In this document: positions 21,065 through 31,463 of the stretch, piece after piece
Layout of the letters: every line of letters begins with the position of its first letter
How positions within the stretch are numbered: position 1 is the stretch's first letter
From: Entoloma clypeatum
Lineage: Eukaryota; Basidiomycota; Agaricomycetes; Agaricales; Entolomataceae
NCBI GenBank assembly: GCA_963565915.1
Contig: OY751489.1
Span: 4,030,001 to 4,094,000, forward strand
Direction of reading: 5' to 3'
DNA length: 64,000 nucleotides
The notes under the pieces: model-generated
What the model saw: the letters and a program-made list of their open reading frames with translations, nothing else
Databases searched by the model: none
Told to the model about the DNA's origin: nothing
Position numbers and translations under genes: made by a program

Positions 21065-24000
21065 TTAGTATAAAATATTAATAGATTTTCTTTTCTTCTT
21101 GTTACGAGCGCGATAAGGGGCCTGGCTTAGTTGGTTGAGCGGAGTGGAAGAAAAGTGGGAGACGAATTCAGGTCCGCGATCAGATGTGACATTTTGCGGA
21201 ACTCCATGCTTGGAAAAGATGTGAAGCACGAAAAGGTTTGCTAGGTCTTCAGATGTGCAATTAATGGTGGTAGGGATGAAGATGCCTTGTTTAGTGAGGT
21301 GGTCTACAATGACCAGAATCGCATCGGAGCCAGCGGATGTCGGAAGGGGTTCAATGAAATCCATGGAAATAGAATGCCAGGGACGTTCAGGAATAGGGAG
21401 TTGTTTAAGCAGACCGTAGGGTTTATGACGTTGGGGTTTGGGGCGCATACAAGTGGTACATGACTTGCAATACTTTTTGACGAAGTTGCGCATTCCAGGC
21501 CAAGTGTATTCTCGTTGGATAAGACTAATAGTCTTATTTTGACCAGGGTGTCCAGCGAGGATATGGTCGTGCTTATTGCGGAGGATGCGGAGACGGAGGT
21601 CGGATGAGTCGGGAACGTAGATACGTCCATTGTGGAGTAGATAACCTGCTTCATTCACGATCCAGTGTGGATTAGGATTGTCGAGGAAAGAGGTGTACAT
21701 GGGATCGGTCGGAAGAGCGGAGAGGATATCGGAGCAGAGCTGATCCATATCCATGATGATTGTGGCACGGAGGACGGGTGTATATAACTCTGTTGTGCAA
21801 AGTGAAGTGGTGAGCTGTTCTTGTGTGAAGATGGGTTTGAAGTTTCTTGGGTTGACGGACAAATAGTCGCTATTTCCCTCTTTAGGGTAGACGTCCCATC
21901 GTCTACTTAAAAGATCGGGCTTCGTATCTAAATGGCCAGGGCAGAAGCGGATGATGAGATTGAACTGGCAGAGGTATTCGGACCAACGAGCTTGTTGACG
22001 TGATAAAATCTTGGTAGTAGAAAAGTACTCAAGATTTTTGTGGTCCGTTACGACATCGATCAGAGCAGCGGAGCCTTCAAGGTAGTGACGCCAAACCTTG
22101 AATGCATCGTGGATTGCTAATAGTTCTTTGTCGTGGGTGTCATAGTTTAACTCGGGAGGTGTAAAGGTGCGGGAGTGGAAAGCAACCGGATGGATTTCAT
22201 CGTCGGAGGTGCGGATGGAGAGGATTGCACCCAAAGCGTAGTCGGAGGCATCGGTTTTGACGATAATAGGGCTGTCGGGAATCCAATGCATAAGAACAGG
22301 TGCCGTGGTAAAGGCTTTCTTCAAAGTTTTGAAAGATTCGCAAGCAGAGTCGGAGAAGTGCCATTGGGTGTTTTTGCAGGTGAGTCGAGTGAGCGGAACG
22401 GTGATTTCGGAGTAGTAAGGAATAAATTGACAATAAAAATTGGCAAAACCTAGGAAAGATTGAATATCTTTGACCTTCCTTGGTTCAGGCCAATCTTGAA
22501 TAATTTTGACTTTCTTATCCGACATGCAGAGGCCGGTCGGAGAGAGGATAAAGCCAAGGTATTCAACAGTGTCCGTAGAAAACTCGCATTTGTCTGCGCG
22601 CATGTATAAACCATGTTGTCGGAGGCGTCGGAGGACTTCGTGGACATGCTTCTGATGCTCGGAGGGAGAGTCGGAGTAGATGAGGATGTCGTCAATATAT
22701 ATGGTAACATACTTATCGAGCAGGTCGTGGAAGATGTCATTCATGAAGCATTGGAAAACGGCTGGGGAGTTGGTGAGTCCAAATGGCATGACAAGCCATT
22801 CAAAAGACCCGTAGCGTGTGCGGAAGGCGGTTTTCCATTCATCTCCTTCCACTATGCGGACGAGGTGATAGGCGTGTCGGAGGTCGAGGGCCATATAAAC
22901 ACTGTGTTATGGATTCGCTATCCATGGCATTGATCGCTCAGACAAGATACAAGACATAGAGGCCTTATCTGATTAATGGCCAGTTTCATCTTATCTATTG
23001 GTTTCATGCTTACTATTCACTTTTACATCATTTGGGCCCCGGCCTCCGCTTACTCACTACAGTATGGTCATCGTTACCATATCTAGATGGTTACTCTCAC
23101 ACATCCTTGACATCGTGTTACTTATTGGACTATACTTAGATACTCTGACTCACGCCGCAGCAGTTACCATAGACACCTACTCTGGGTCCGCTTCTGGAGT
23201 CAGACCAGAACCGCTCTAGAGTCATCTAGATGACTCGACCTTCTAGTATATATAGGGTACATACATTGCATGTATTCCCCAGATCTAGCAATCACCTTGG
23301 TATCCGCCTTTGCTACTTAAGCCTCTCTGCCTAAGCATTGCATGGGTTTGTCAACCATAACACACTGGCTTTTCCAGCGGTCTGGAGAAGGTTGGATATG
23401 AGCGGAAGTGGATATCGGTCCTTCTTTGAGATTTTGTTAAGACCACGGAAATCGACGCAAAGACGAAGGGAGCCATCCTTTTTACGAACGAAAAGGACGG
23501 GAGCACCGTGCGGAGAGGAAGAGGGTCGGATGAATCCAATGGTGAGGTGTTCATCAATGAATTCACGGAGGGCATTGAGTTCGGTTTGTGAAAGGGAGTA
23601 GATCGGACCAAACGGAGGAGCGGAGCCCTCTTCAAGTTCGATCTTGAGGTCGTAGGGATGGTGTGGTGGAAGAGTGTCTGCTTTTCCTTTACTGAAGACA
23701 TCAGCATAGTCGTGGTATTCCTTGGGTACGTTTGTCAAGTCGGGGGTGTCGGAAGCGGATGCGGAGTGAGCAGAAACAGGGGAGTCAAAAGGTGAAGTCG
23801 AAAGGATTGTGTACCAGGCAATTTGCATGCTCTCATAAATGCAGCTGCGTTAATGAGTGAAATCTGCGGAGGTACGATTGGAGGTTCTGGAGGAGGAAGC
23901 GTAGCTGTCCTACCTTGGGAGGAGGTCGACGTCGATGTCGGAAACTGCTCTTTTTGCATCTGTGGACAGAAAGTGATACTGCCCAATACCCAGTCAATCA

Positions 24001-24787
24001 TAGGATTGTGGCAGGTGAGCCAGTTGTATCCAAGAACCACGGAAGAAGCGGAGTCGAGCGGAGTAACATAAAAATCCTGTTCAAAAGATTCACCTGAAGG
24101 AAAACATATAGGTATTGTTACAACTTGAGTGATAAACGCGTTAGAAGAACCATCAAAAAGCTTTAGTTCTAAAGGCGGAATAGCAGAGGTTGGAAGATCA
24201 TAAGCTGAGGAAAGGTTATTGTCAATAAAACAGTGGGTAGATCCTGAATCAATAAGTGCTGGGACAGGATCTGAAGAGAAAAAAGAAGATGAGATATTGA
24301 TACGTAAAGAGTTCGGATCGGAGAGAGCGGACATGTTAAGCCGGATGGGAGCGGAGGCACGGAGAGAGTCAACGCAGTCCTCAGACCGTGCTTCATGAGG
24401 ACCACGGCCTATTTTTTTGACTCAATCTCCTTACCTTTTTCCTTGGCTTGAGTGCCGACTTGGGCGGCTTTCCCTTTAGCCTTGGAAGCGGAGGAGGTGG
24501 ACTTGGGACAGTCCTTGACAGCGTGTCCGACACTACCGCAGAATAAGCAAAGGGTATTATTGAAACGACATTTGTGTTCTTGATACGTCAGTTTGCCGTC
24601 TTTGCCTAATTTACTGGAGAGGTCGGGTTTCGGAGCGGATGTGGAAGCGGAAGCGGTAGTGGGAGCGGAGGGTTTGGTTGATGATGTTTGTGCAGTGGAT
24701 TGGTTCGGAGCGGATTGTTTCTTGTCGGACTTGGGAGTGGGTTTATCGGTTCTGGATTTCTCTCATTGACGTTCCCAGTAGCGAGCG
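21065..24787 (-). pseudogene. gypsy-4 gag end, protease, RT, RNase H and truncated integrase
   Basis: Read downward: a CCHC knuckle (CLFCGSVGHAVKDC near 24550), protease in 24334-23735 (ALIDSGSTHCFID) and a frameshift near 23800. The N-terminal RT frame to 23368 is interrupted by a solo LTR (22905-23362) between AGKASV and ALDLRHAYH. RT, RNase H and the integrase zinc domain then form one open frame 22894-21065 ([39 protein letters not shown]). Integrase has two catalytic Asp regions (SMDFIEPLP, TSDRGPEFVS). After FVSHF the sequence changes abruptly to a basic tail and stops, so the catalytic Glu and the whole C-terminus are missing. No chromodomain is seen. Confidence 0.8.
22905..23362 (+). 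repeat. Solo LTR inserted in gypsy-4 RT
   Basis: 458 bp with inverted ends TGTTATGG...CCATAACA, flanked by the 5-bp direct repeat CACTG (22900-22904 and 23363-23367). A TATATATAGGG box near 23250 indicates plus orientation. Removing the LTR and one CACTG restores the RT reading frame across the site. This makes a solo LTR (insertion followed by LTR-LTR recombination) the best reading. Its family has no other copy in this window. Confidence 0.85.
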
Positions 24788-25220
24788 TGTAAGGGCGAAC
24801 TTACGATCCAAGACTCAAACTCAGATACTTGCAAGGGAGATCCGAAGTTTAGATTGAGCAGTCTGATAAGTAATACAACACACACCTTGCAAGGGAGATC
24901 CGAAGAGAAAGTTCTAAGGATTCCCCTGCAAGCTAGTGAGATAAATAGTAAAATGAAATATGAAATAAGAGATAAAACGAGACACATGAATGATGAGCAA
25001 TGATCAGGAGTAGCGATGAAGGATGAATGGAAACAAGATGAATGATAGTACCTGTGATCCGACGTGCAGAGTAGCGGATGGGGGCGGAGTCATCGGATGC
25101 GGAGAGGCGGATAAGATGTCGGAGACAGCGGATACGATCAGAGGACGTTGGAGATGGTGGAATAGAAAGGAAAGGAAGAAAGTAAAGGAAAAGTGAAAAG
25201 TGAAAGTGGTTGCCCTTACA
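24788..25220 (-). repeat. 3' LTR of gypsy-5
   Basis: 433-bp LTR with ends TGTAAGGGCAACC and GTTCGCCCTTACA on the element strand. It is preceded by the G-rich polypurine tract at 25221-25232. Confidence 0.88.
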
Positions 25221-25231
25221 TCACCCCCCCT

Positions 25232-26785
25232 TCAAGGCACAGTGTCTCGACGTGTCAGGCGAAATGAGTCGAATATCGCGGCGTCGATCCGCTGCGGAGC
25301 TCCCAGATGACGTCGGTAGAAGTCGCGGACTAGGTGCAGAGCATGGACATTGTCTTCTGCTTCCCAAAAATTCTCTTCGTAGCCATATCCCTTCCATTTG
25401 ACCAAGAATTGAAGCTTGCCTCGATGCAGTCGGCTGTCCAAGAGGTTTTCAACATTGTACTCCAATTCTTCTCCGACTACTGTCAGAGGTGGAGGGGAGC
25501 GGACTTGGCGTCGGAAAGGGTCGTCGGGAACTAGTGAAAGTTTGACGACATGGAATACTGGGTGAACGCAGGACATGGAAGGGGGAAGGCAAAGTTCGTA
25601 GGCATGTGTTCCGACAGGTCGGACCACTGGGAAAGGGCCTACATATCGATGTGCAAGTTTTTTTGTGGGTTGGGTGGTTTTGAGGTCTGATGAGTCTAAA
25701 AAGACCTTGTCCCCCAGGCGGAATGTCGGAGTGGTGCTCCGATGCTGGTTGTAGTATTGCGCCATGTCGTCTTTTGCCTTTGTCAGTGCTGCACGAGCCT
25801 CCTCCAGAGCGGACTTCATCCGCTGGCTGAAATCCGCTACCGCCTCGACCTCCGTCCGCTTCTCGCGAGGTTCGAATCCCATGCACGGATGGCGGCCGGT
25901 GTCAATGTAGAATGGAGTTTGATGTGTCGATGTGTGAACATGGTTGTTGTATGCAAATTCCGCCATCGGAAGCCATTCGTCCCAATCGTCTTGACGTTCA
26001 TTGACGAATAGGCGAAGGTATTGTTCCAATCCTTGATTGACCTGCTCCGTCTGTCCATCCGACTGCGGATGGTAGGCTGTCGAGGCAGCAACCTTAATGT
26101 TAAGCAGCCTGTATAGTTCACACGTGAACTTGGCAACAAACTGTGGTCCTCGGTCGGAGACAATGGCCTCCGGTAGTCCGTGGAGTTTCCAGACATTTTG
26201 AACATAGGAGCGTGCAGTTCCGAGTGCAGAGATGTCGGAGTGTGTCGGGATGAAGTGTCCCCGCTTCCCTACTGAGTCCACTATGACCATGATAGTGTCG
26301 TAGCCGTGGGCTTCTGGTAGTTCAGTAATGAAGTCAACACTGGTTACCTGCCATCGCTCCGTGGGGACCGGTAGCGGATTGAGCTCTCCGGAGGGTGGAG
26401 TGCGGAGGCAAGAGTCGCATGTCTTGCAATATTGACCTATTAAACGAGACATGTGTGGCCACCAGTAATTGCGCGACACCAGTTCCAAGGTTTTCCACTG
26501 TCCAGGATGTCTGGCCACTGGAGTGTCATGGTGTTGTGTGAGGATCCGATGACGCAGTTGGGGATTGTTAGGAACATAGATATGATCCCTGAAGTAGAGC
26601 AAACCTTCCGCTTGCCTCCACTCCGCACTACGGATGGACCCCGCTCTGACAGTCAGAAGGGATTTGACAACCTCCGCCACACTATCCTCCAGTAACCCCT
26701 CTTGGATTCCCTGTCGGACCTGGCGGAGGATGTCGTGTTCTTCCCCTTGAACATTTACCCCACGCATTGCTTGCACTGCAAACAA
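25232..26785 (-). pseudogene. gypsy-5 integrase-chromodomain, open through the C-terminus
   Basis: A 517-residue open frame: zinc domain (HHDTPVARHPGQWK, CKTCDSC), catalytic SVDFITELP, SDRGPQFVAKF and the Glu-containing region after AYHPQSDGQTEQ. It continues through SDLKTTQPTKKLAHRYVGPF into the chromodomain (LQFLVKWKGYGYEENFWE) and ends DTVP. Unlike gypsy-1 there is no frameshift before the chromodomain. The upstream pol frame is broken by TGA at 26843-26845 (CGA in gypsy-1) and by the RT deletion, so this domain is unlikely to be translated as part of a polyprotein. Confidence 0.85.
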
Positions 26786-26930
26786 TTCTGGTTGAACAAG
26801 GATGATGTTTTCGTTGTCCCATGATCTGTCTCCGTGGTCCGCTCATCGGGACAAAGCGTCGGACTTGCCCATTGACTTGCCAGGTCGATGGTGCATTTTG
26901 AAATCGAAACAAGCGAGGTATAAGGACCAT

Positions 26931-28472
26931 CTAGCCTGTCGTCGATTTAGTTTTTGAGCTGTCATCCGTGAAGATGAGTATATCGTCGAGGTAAACACAG
27001 ACTACACCTTCAGTGATAAGGTCCTGAAAGATCTTGTTCATCATAGTCTGGAATGTGGATGGACTATTAGTGAGGCCGAAGAACATCACCAATGGTTCAT
27101 AGAGTCCGTGATTGGTCCGAAAGGCGGCCTTCCACTCGTCTCCGGGTTTTATCCACACATTGTTGTAGCCCCAGCGGATGTCGAGCTTGGTGAAGTATTG
27201 AGCGTGTTGAAGTTTATTGATCAGTTCGGATATGAGCGGAAGCGGATACTTGTTTTTGATAGTTTTGGAATTGAGTGACCGGTAGTCTTGTACAAGACGA
27301 AGGGAGCCATCCTTCTTCTTGCTGTAGAATACCGGAGATGCCATCGGAGACTTGGAAGGGCGGATCCGACCAGTTGCAAGGTTTTCCTCCAAAAACGCGT
27401 CGAGTTCCTTCTGTTCGTTCGGAGCAAGCGGATATACCTTACACCCCGCCGGAGAGGTGTCCGGAACAAGTTCAATGGCGTGGTCCCAAGTCCACTCTTC
27501 CGGTAAGGTGTCGAAAGAGGTCTTTGAGAATACATCTTCAAAGTCAAACAAGTGGTCTGGTACAGAGTCGCAGAAAGATTTAGGTTTTTGGTTACTGAGG
27601 AAGGCCTCCGATAGACATTGCGAGATATTGCATGAAGCGCGGATGAACTCCGCCTCTGCGGGTACTGTTCCGACAAAAAGGCGGTCTCCCTCCTCAAACT
27701 CATCCTCTTCCTCATCGTCTTCCGCTAACTCCTCCACTTCTTCTCCTTCTGTGACATCCTCCACCCATGGGCCACATGGAGCCTCCTCCTCTAGACCGGA
27801 CATCGGAGTGGAACCCACCCGACAGGCTCGGATGCGGACTTGTTCAAACTTCCGCTCCTTCCGCTCTTGGGCTGCCTCTTGGTGGCATGTCCGGCATCGT
27901 GCAGGACACTGGCTCATCTTCACTTCCCCTGATGTCCAATCTACCTCAGGGTTGTGTTCTTTGAGCCAAGTGAAGCCTAGCACAATTTCTTGTTTTCCCA
28001 AACTTGTGACTGCAAGCTGGGTCCGTTCCGAGTGATCCTGATAGCGGAGCACTACATCCAACACCTCCGTTATTGCTCCGGCCTCGTTTGGAGTTCCGTC
28101 AATGTGGTATACCGGAATTGCGCGTTGTAGTTTTCAAGTAGAGAGTCGATGTTTCTCGACCAGAGTGCGTTCAATAAACAACCCTGTTGCCCCGCTGTCG
28201 AGTAAGGCCTTTTGTGATAGTGTGTCTTTGGTGTCGGTAGTTTCAAGAACTATGTCTAGTTCAATAGAATTGTCGGAGTGAGCGGAGGCGAGGACATATT
28301 GTTTTGGAAGCCGACACTCCCATTTAGAGAGGCGAAGGTGGATGGGATTTGCGGAGTTGGGTGCGACTATGGGATCGTTTGCAGGCTTAGAGATGGAGGG
28401 TATAGAATCATATTGTTCCATAAATAAGGCAGCATAATGATTTTTAGCAGACAACGAGGGCGCACTGTTCAC
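26931..28472 (-). pseudogene. gypsy-5 protease and truncated RT
   Basis: Protease motif ALLDSGATGLFIE lies in frame 28472-28134, ended by a TGA at 28134-28136 in a position where the codon context suggests CGA. The following frame 28064-26931 carries the second protease half (KQEIVLGFTWLKEHNPEVDW), an acidic linker and RT up to [10 protein letters not shown]. It then runs out of frame at the deletion. RT thumb and most of RNase H are gone. Confidence 0.83.
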
Positions 28473-29623
28473 TCGCTGTGGGGAGGAAAATCCTCCTGTC
28501 CTTCCTCCGACTCCGCAGACTCCGTGTGCAGAACGGAGTTGCCTTCCACTGCGTCCTTGACCACCAGTTGTTCCATAACAAACTCATCCTGCTCCTCCGT
28601 TGTCATGAAGCGAACATCAAGGCGAAGGGGGCATTCACGACTAAAGTGACCTGTTTTGTTACATCTGAAGCATGCATTGGCATTCTTGCCTTTGACGCGT
28701 GAAGTATCAATGTCCATTGCATTGGGGTCCCTTGTCAGCAGAGCGGATGCGGATGTGAGCGGAGCTGTATGCGGAGTGAATGGAATGTAGGGGCAAGGGA
28801 ATACTGAGGTGCCAGGTACTCTTGGTCCGACAACATTGCGGAAGGCAGAGGTGTGGGTCGGAGCAGTGGCTTTGAAGGCTTTGTTGGCAATCCTATTGTC
28901 GTCATTGACTTGTGCTGCAGAGTACCACTCATCGGGGTTGTCATCCGCAGGCCGTCCGTGGGTCAGGGTGGCAATCTCGTTCTGAATGTCGGAACGGAGA
29001 CCATGGTGGAATTTGAGTACGATGTTGGTATCCTCCTGATAGCCCACTTTGTCAATGTAGTCTTTGAACTCGTCAATATAGGTCTCGACATCCTGTTGAC
29101 CTTGATAATAGGATTCTCCTTCAAGGATCAGTCTCGCATCCTGTTCCTCATTCTTCGGAGTGAACTCCGCTGTAAAGACTGCACAGAAGTCCACCCAAGT
29201 CCGATAAGGTGGAGCACCGGTCCTCCGCTCCTGTCGGATAATGTGATCCGCAAAGCGTGCTGCGCGTCCACTCTTCATGAAAGATAAGGCCCAATAAATT
29301 GTAGCATGGTCGTCTGCGAACTGTTCTAGAGCCAGCCCCATAAACAATTCACAGGAGTTTAGAAAGGTCCAGCCATTTGCGCGTGATCCGTCGAAGTCCG
29401 ACGGATTGGCAGGTTTTGCTCAATGCACACCCGGATTGGCCAGAGCAAGTGGAGCAGATATAATAGCGGGTGCGGGAGCAGGTGGGATAGGTGGCGGAGC
29501 TGGGGCAGGAATTGCGTTGAAGGCGAGGAGGAGTTGGTCAAGTTGAGTTGAGATATCAGCGAGAGTTTGACGTTGTTCCTGGAACTCGTGCTCGAGCTGT
29601 TCAAGGCGATTGGGGTCATCCAT
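28469..29623 (-). pseudogene. gypsy-5 gag with in-frame TGA
   Basis: The gag frame starts at the ATG at 29623 (MDDPNRLEQLEHEFQ), is interrupted by TGA at 29420-29422, and continues to 28469 with the CCHC knuckle CFRCNKTGHFSREC. The stop is the same one found in gypsy-1, so both copies descend from an already interrupted gag or were hit at the same CpG pair. Confidence 0.85.
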
Positions 29624-29784
29624 TACTATGCGCGGAGCAGAATCACCAGTTACGGAGAGGTAGTTAGAAGAACTGGAAGGGGTGTGAGATGTATCGGAGT
29701 CGGATGCGGACAAAGCTGCTCTGAAGCGCGGAATTGTGACAACGATGCAATCGGACCCGGTCCAATTAGAAGAGAACTTTCTAC

Positions 29785-30207
29785 TGTAAGGGCGACCTTA
29801 CGATCCAAGACTCAAACTCAGATACTTGCAAGGGAGATCCAAAGTTTAAATTGAGCAGTCTGATAAGTAATACAACACACACCTTGCAAGGGAGATCCAA
29901 AGAGAAAGTTCTAAGGATTCCCCTGCAAGCTAGCGAGATAAATAGTAAAATGAGATATGAAATAAGAGATGAAACGAGACACATGAATGATGAGCAATGA
30001 TCGGGAGTAGCGATGAAGGATGAATGGAAACAAGATGAATGATAGTACCTGCAATCCGACGTGTGGAGTAGCAGATGGGGGCGGAGCCATCGGATGCGGA
30101 GAGGCGGATAAGATGTCGGAGACAGCGGAGACAGCAGATACAATCAGAGGACGTCGGAGATGGTGGAATAGAAAGGAAAGGAGAAGTGAAAAGTGGTTGC
30201 CCTTACA
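29785..30207 (-). repeat. 5' LTR of gypsy-5
   Basis: 423-bp LTR. AGAAAGTTCT (element strand, 29773-29782) starts 2 nt inside the element and is complementary to AGAACTTTCT within the LTR, as in gypsy-1. Confidence 0.88.
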
Positions 30208-30426
30208 CCTGCCCCCCAAAGAAGCGCCTGTGCGGTTCTTATCCTTTGATTGTGTTCGCTTGCCAGAGGGGGCTGCACCCCTTTGTACCCAGCGCGCTAC
30301 CATGCGACTACCGCCAACGGTTGTGTTGGGCGTTGGACAATCCCTAAAGGCAAAGGCCCCTGGGTTATCCATAATGAATTTCCCAAAGTTGTCCCACGTG
30401 GGAGTGTTCCTCGAGAAGGTGGGCAT
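30208..30426 (-). pseudogene. Fragment of an unidentified coding sequence
   Basis: On the minus strand an ATG at 30426 opens a frame reading PTFSRNTPTWDNFGKFIMDN and further GGSRMVARWVQRGAAPSGKR. It runs straight into the gypsy-5 LTR at 30207. The composition looks coding (balanced, few repeats), but I recognise no family. It is the target or recombination flank of gypsy-5; its continuation is not visible. Confidence 0.35.
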
Positions 30427-31372
30427 GTCTGGGGGCCTGGTGCGAGATTTAGGGCCCCCCTTGTGGGGGACCCTAGTATGTCACGGTTGGTCGCCGAGGG
30501 GGTGATACCCTTGGACTTATCCCAAGCTCGCCCATCCCGGAATCAACTTAGATTCGAACCTGAGCTTATTAATCTCAGGCGGACCGACAGAGGATTTAGT
30601 ACTCTCAAGCCGGATCAGGGGATTGCCCTGAGCCGCTACGGCCCACTGCCCAACTTTGCCCGGACCGTTTCCCGTTGTCAGGCAGATGGTTCGCTGATGC
30701 CGATTGGCGCGGATCCCCATTTGTCCCAACTCTCTGTCTTGCCACAGGGTCAACCGGTTGTGCGCTTTCAAGCCTAGGCCTTACTACCGGAGTTATTGTT
30801 ACATGCCCGTGACTAATGACCAGCTTGACCCTAGAGGTCGATCATCAGATCTCACCATTGTCCCCTGAAAGTTATTTATAGCAAGACCCGATCCGACACC
30901 CAGGGGAGTCTGACTGGGGGAGGTGACCTGATGAGTGACCCGGCTGAGATTGGTATTTTGCAACCATCCCTTGGCCTCACTCTCAGCTTGTTATTACCCT
31001 AATACCTCCTCTTATCGTCCCTTATCCTTTCAGTCCCTTTTGGGCAATGCCCCTAATCACTAGATCACCACTTAAGGCATTACCAGCAACTTTGGAACTC
31101 GCTGGCAAGCCGGCTACTTGGGGGCTTAGTCATCATACTGGGGCGGTTTTTTAGACTGGTTCTCATCCAGGGTCTCCCAAAGTCAGCAATCATGTGACCC
31201 ATTGCCATCGGCGCCGGTAACCCAGCGGCTGCCCAACTTTACTAAGGTCGGACCGATGTTATGTGGTAACACGTTCCATCATGTGATATTATGTAACGAC
31301 ACATGACTACTCCGTGCACCCCCAACTTTGTGCTATCATAGGAGACATTCCCACAATAGACTTACCAGGTAT
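30427..31372. other. No gene seen
   Basis: About 950 nt of mixed sequence with short frames broken by many stops on both strands. It may be the upstream part of the element or gene to which 30208-30426 belongs. No LTR pair, tandem repeat or RNA fold was recognised apart from the tRNA-like sequence that follows. Confidence 0.4.
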
Positions 31373-31459
31373 TGGGATCAGCCGGATTCGAACCGGCGAC
31401 CTTTCCCTAGGCAGCACTAGCCTAAGATGCAGACAGCATGACCGTTACGCCAGACTGCC
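31373..31459 (-). tRNA. tRNA-like sequence or tRNA pseudogene
   Basis: On the minus strand, TGGCGTAACGG fits an A box and GGTTCGAATCC is a perfect B box inside a 5-bp T stem (GCCGG/CCGGC). A D stem (GCGT/ATGC) and a stem TAGGC/GCCTA with a 7-nt loop can be drawn. The 3' acceptor strand TGATCCC does not pair with the 5' strand GGCAGTC, and no normal anticodon loop with U33 is found. The 5' end lies 5 nt from the stop codon of the copia pol, so its acceptor may have been replaced at a recombination junction. A tRNA pseudogene or SINE head is more likely than a working tRNA. Confidence 0.4.
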
Positions 31460-31463
31460 GCCC

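Larger units (their letters stand above)
19385..24787 (-). mobile_element. gypsy-4, defective and carrying an antisense gene
   Basis: I group the minus-strand pol at 24787-21065, the antisense gene at 20057-21054 and the 3' LTR at 19925-19385 as one element. They are contiguous, the polypurine tract and LTR are in the right orientation, and the integrase ends exactly where the antisense gene begins. The 5' end is lost at the junction with the second family-1 gypsy (24788). Membership of the LTR is an inference, because no 5' LTR is available for comparison. Confidence 0.55.
24788..30207 (-). mobile_element. Second long family-1 Ty3/gypsy chromovirus (gypsy-5)
   Basis: LTRs 24788-25220 and 29785-30207 share ends and most sequence with gypsy-1. 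Coding order is the same. It retains the protease region that gypsy-1 lost, but is deleted from just after the RT YLDD motif into RNase H (junction near 26965, about 655 nt missing relative to gypsy-1 5740-6393). The flanks are GAGCG on the left and CCTGC on the right, so no target duplication is present. The left flank is gypsy-4 gag and the right flank is an unrelated ORF fragment, which points to recombination between two family-1 copies or a later deletion. Confidence 0.88.

Noticed and set aside
31373..31459. Functional tRNA gene
   Set aside because: Acceptor strands do not pair and no normal anticodon loop can be drawn.
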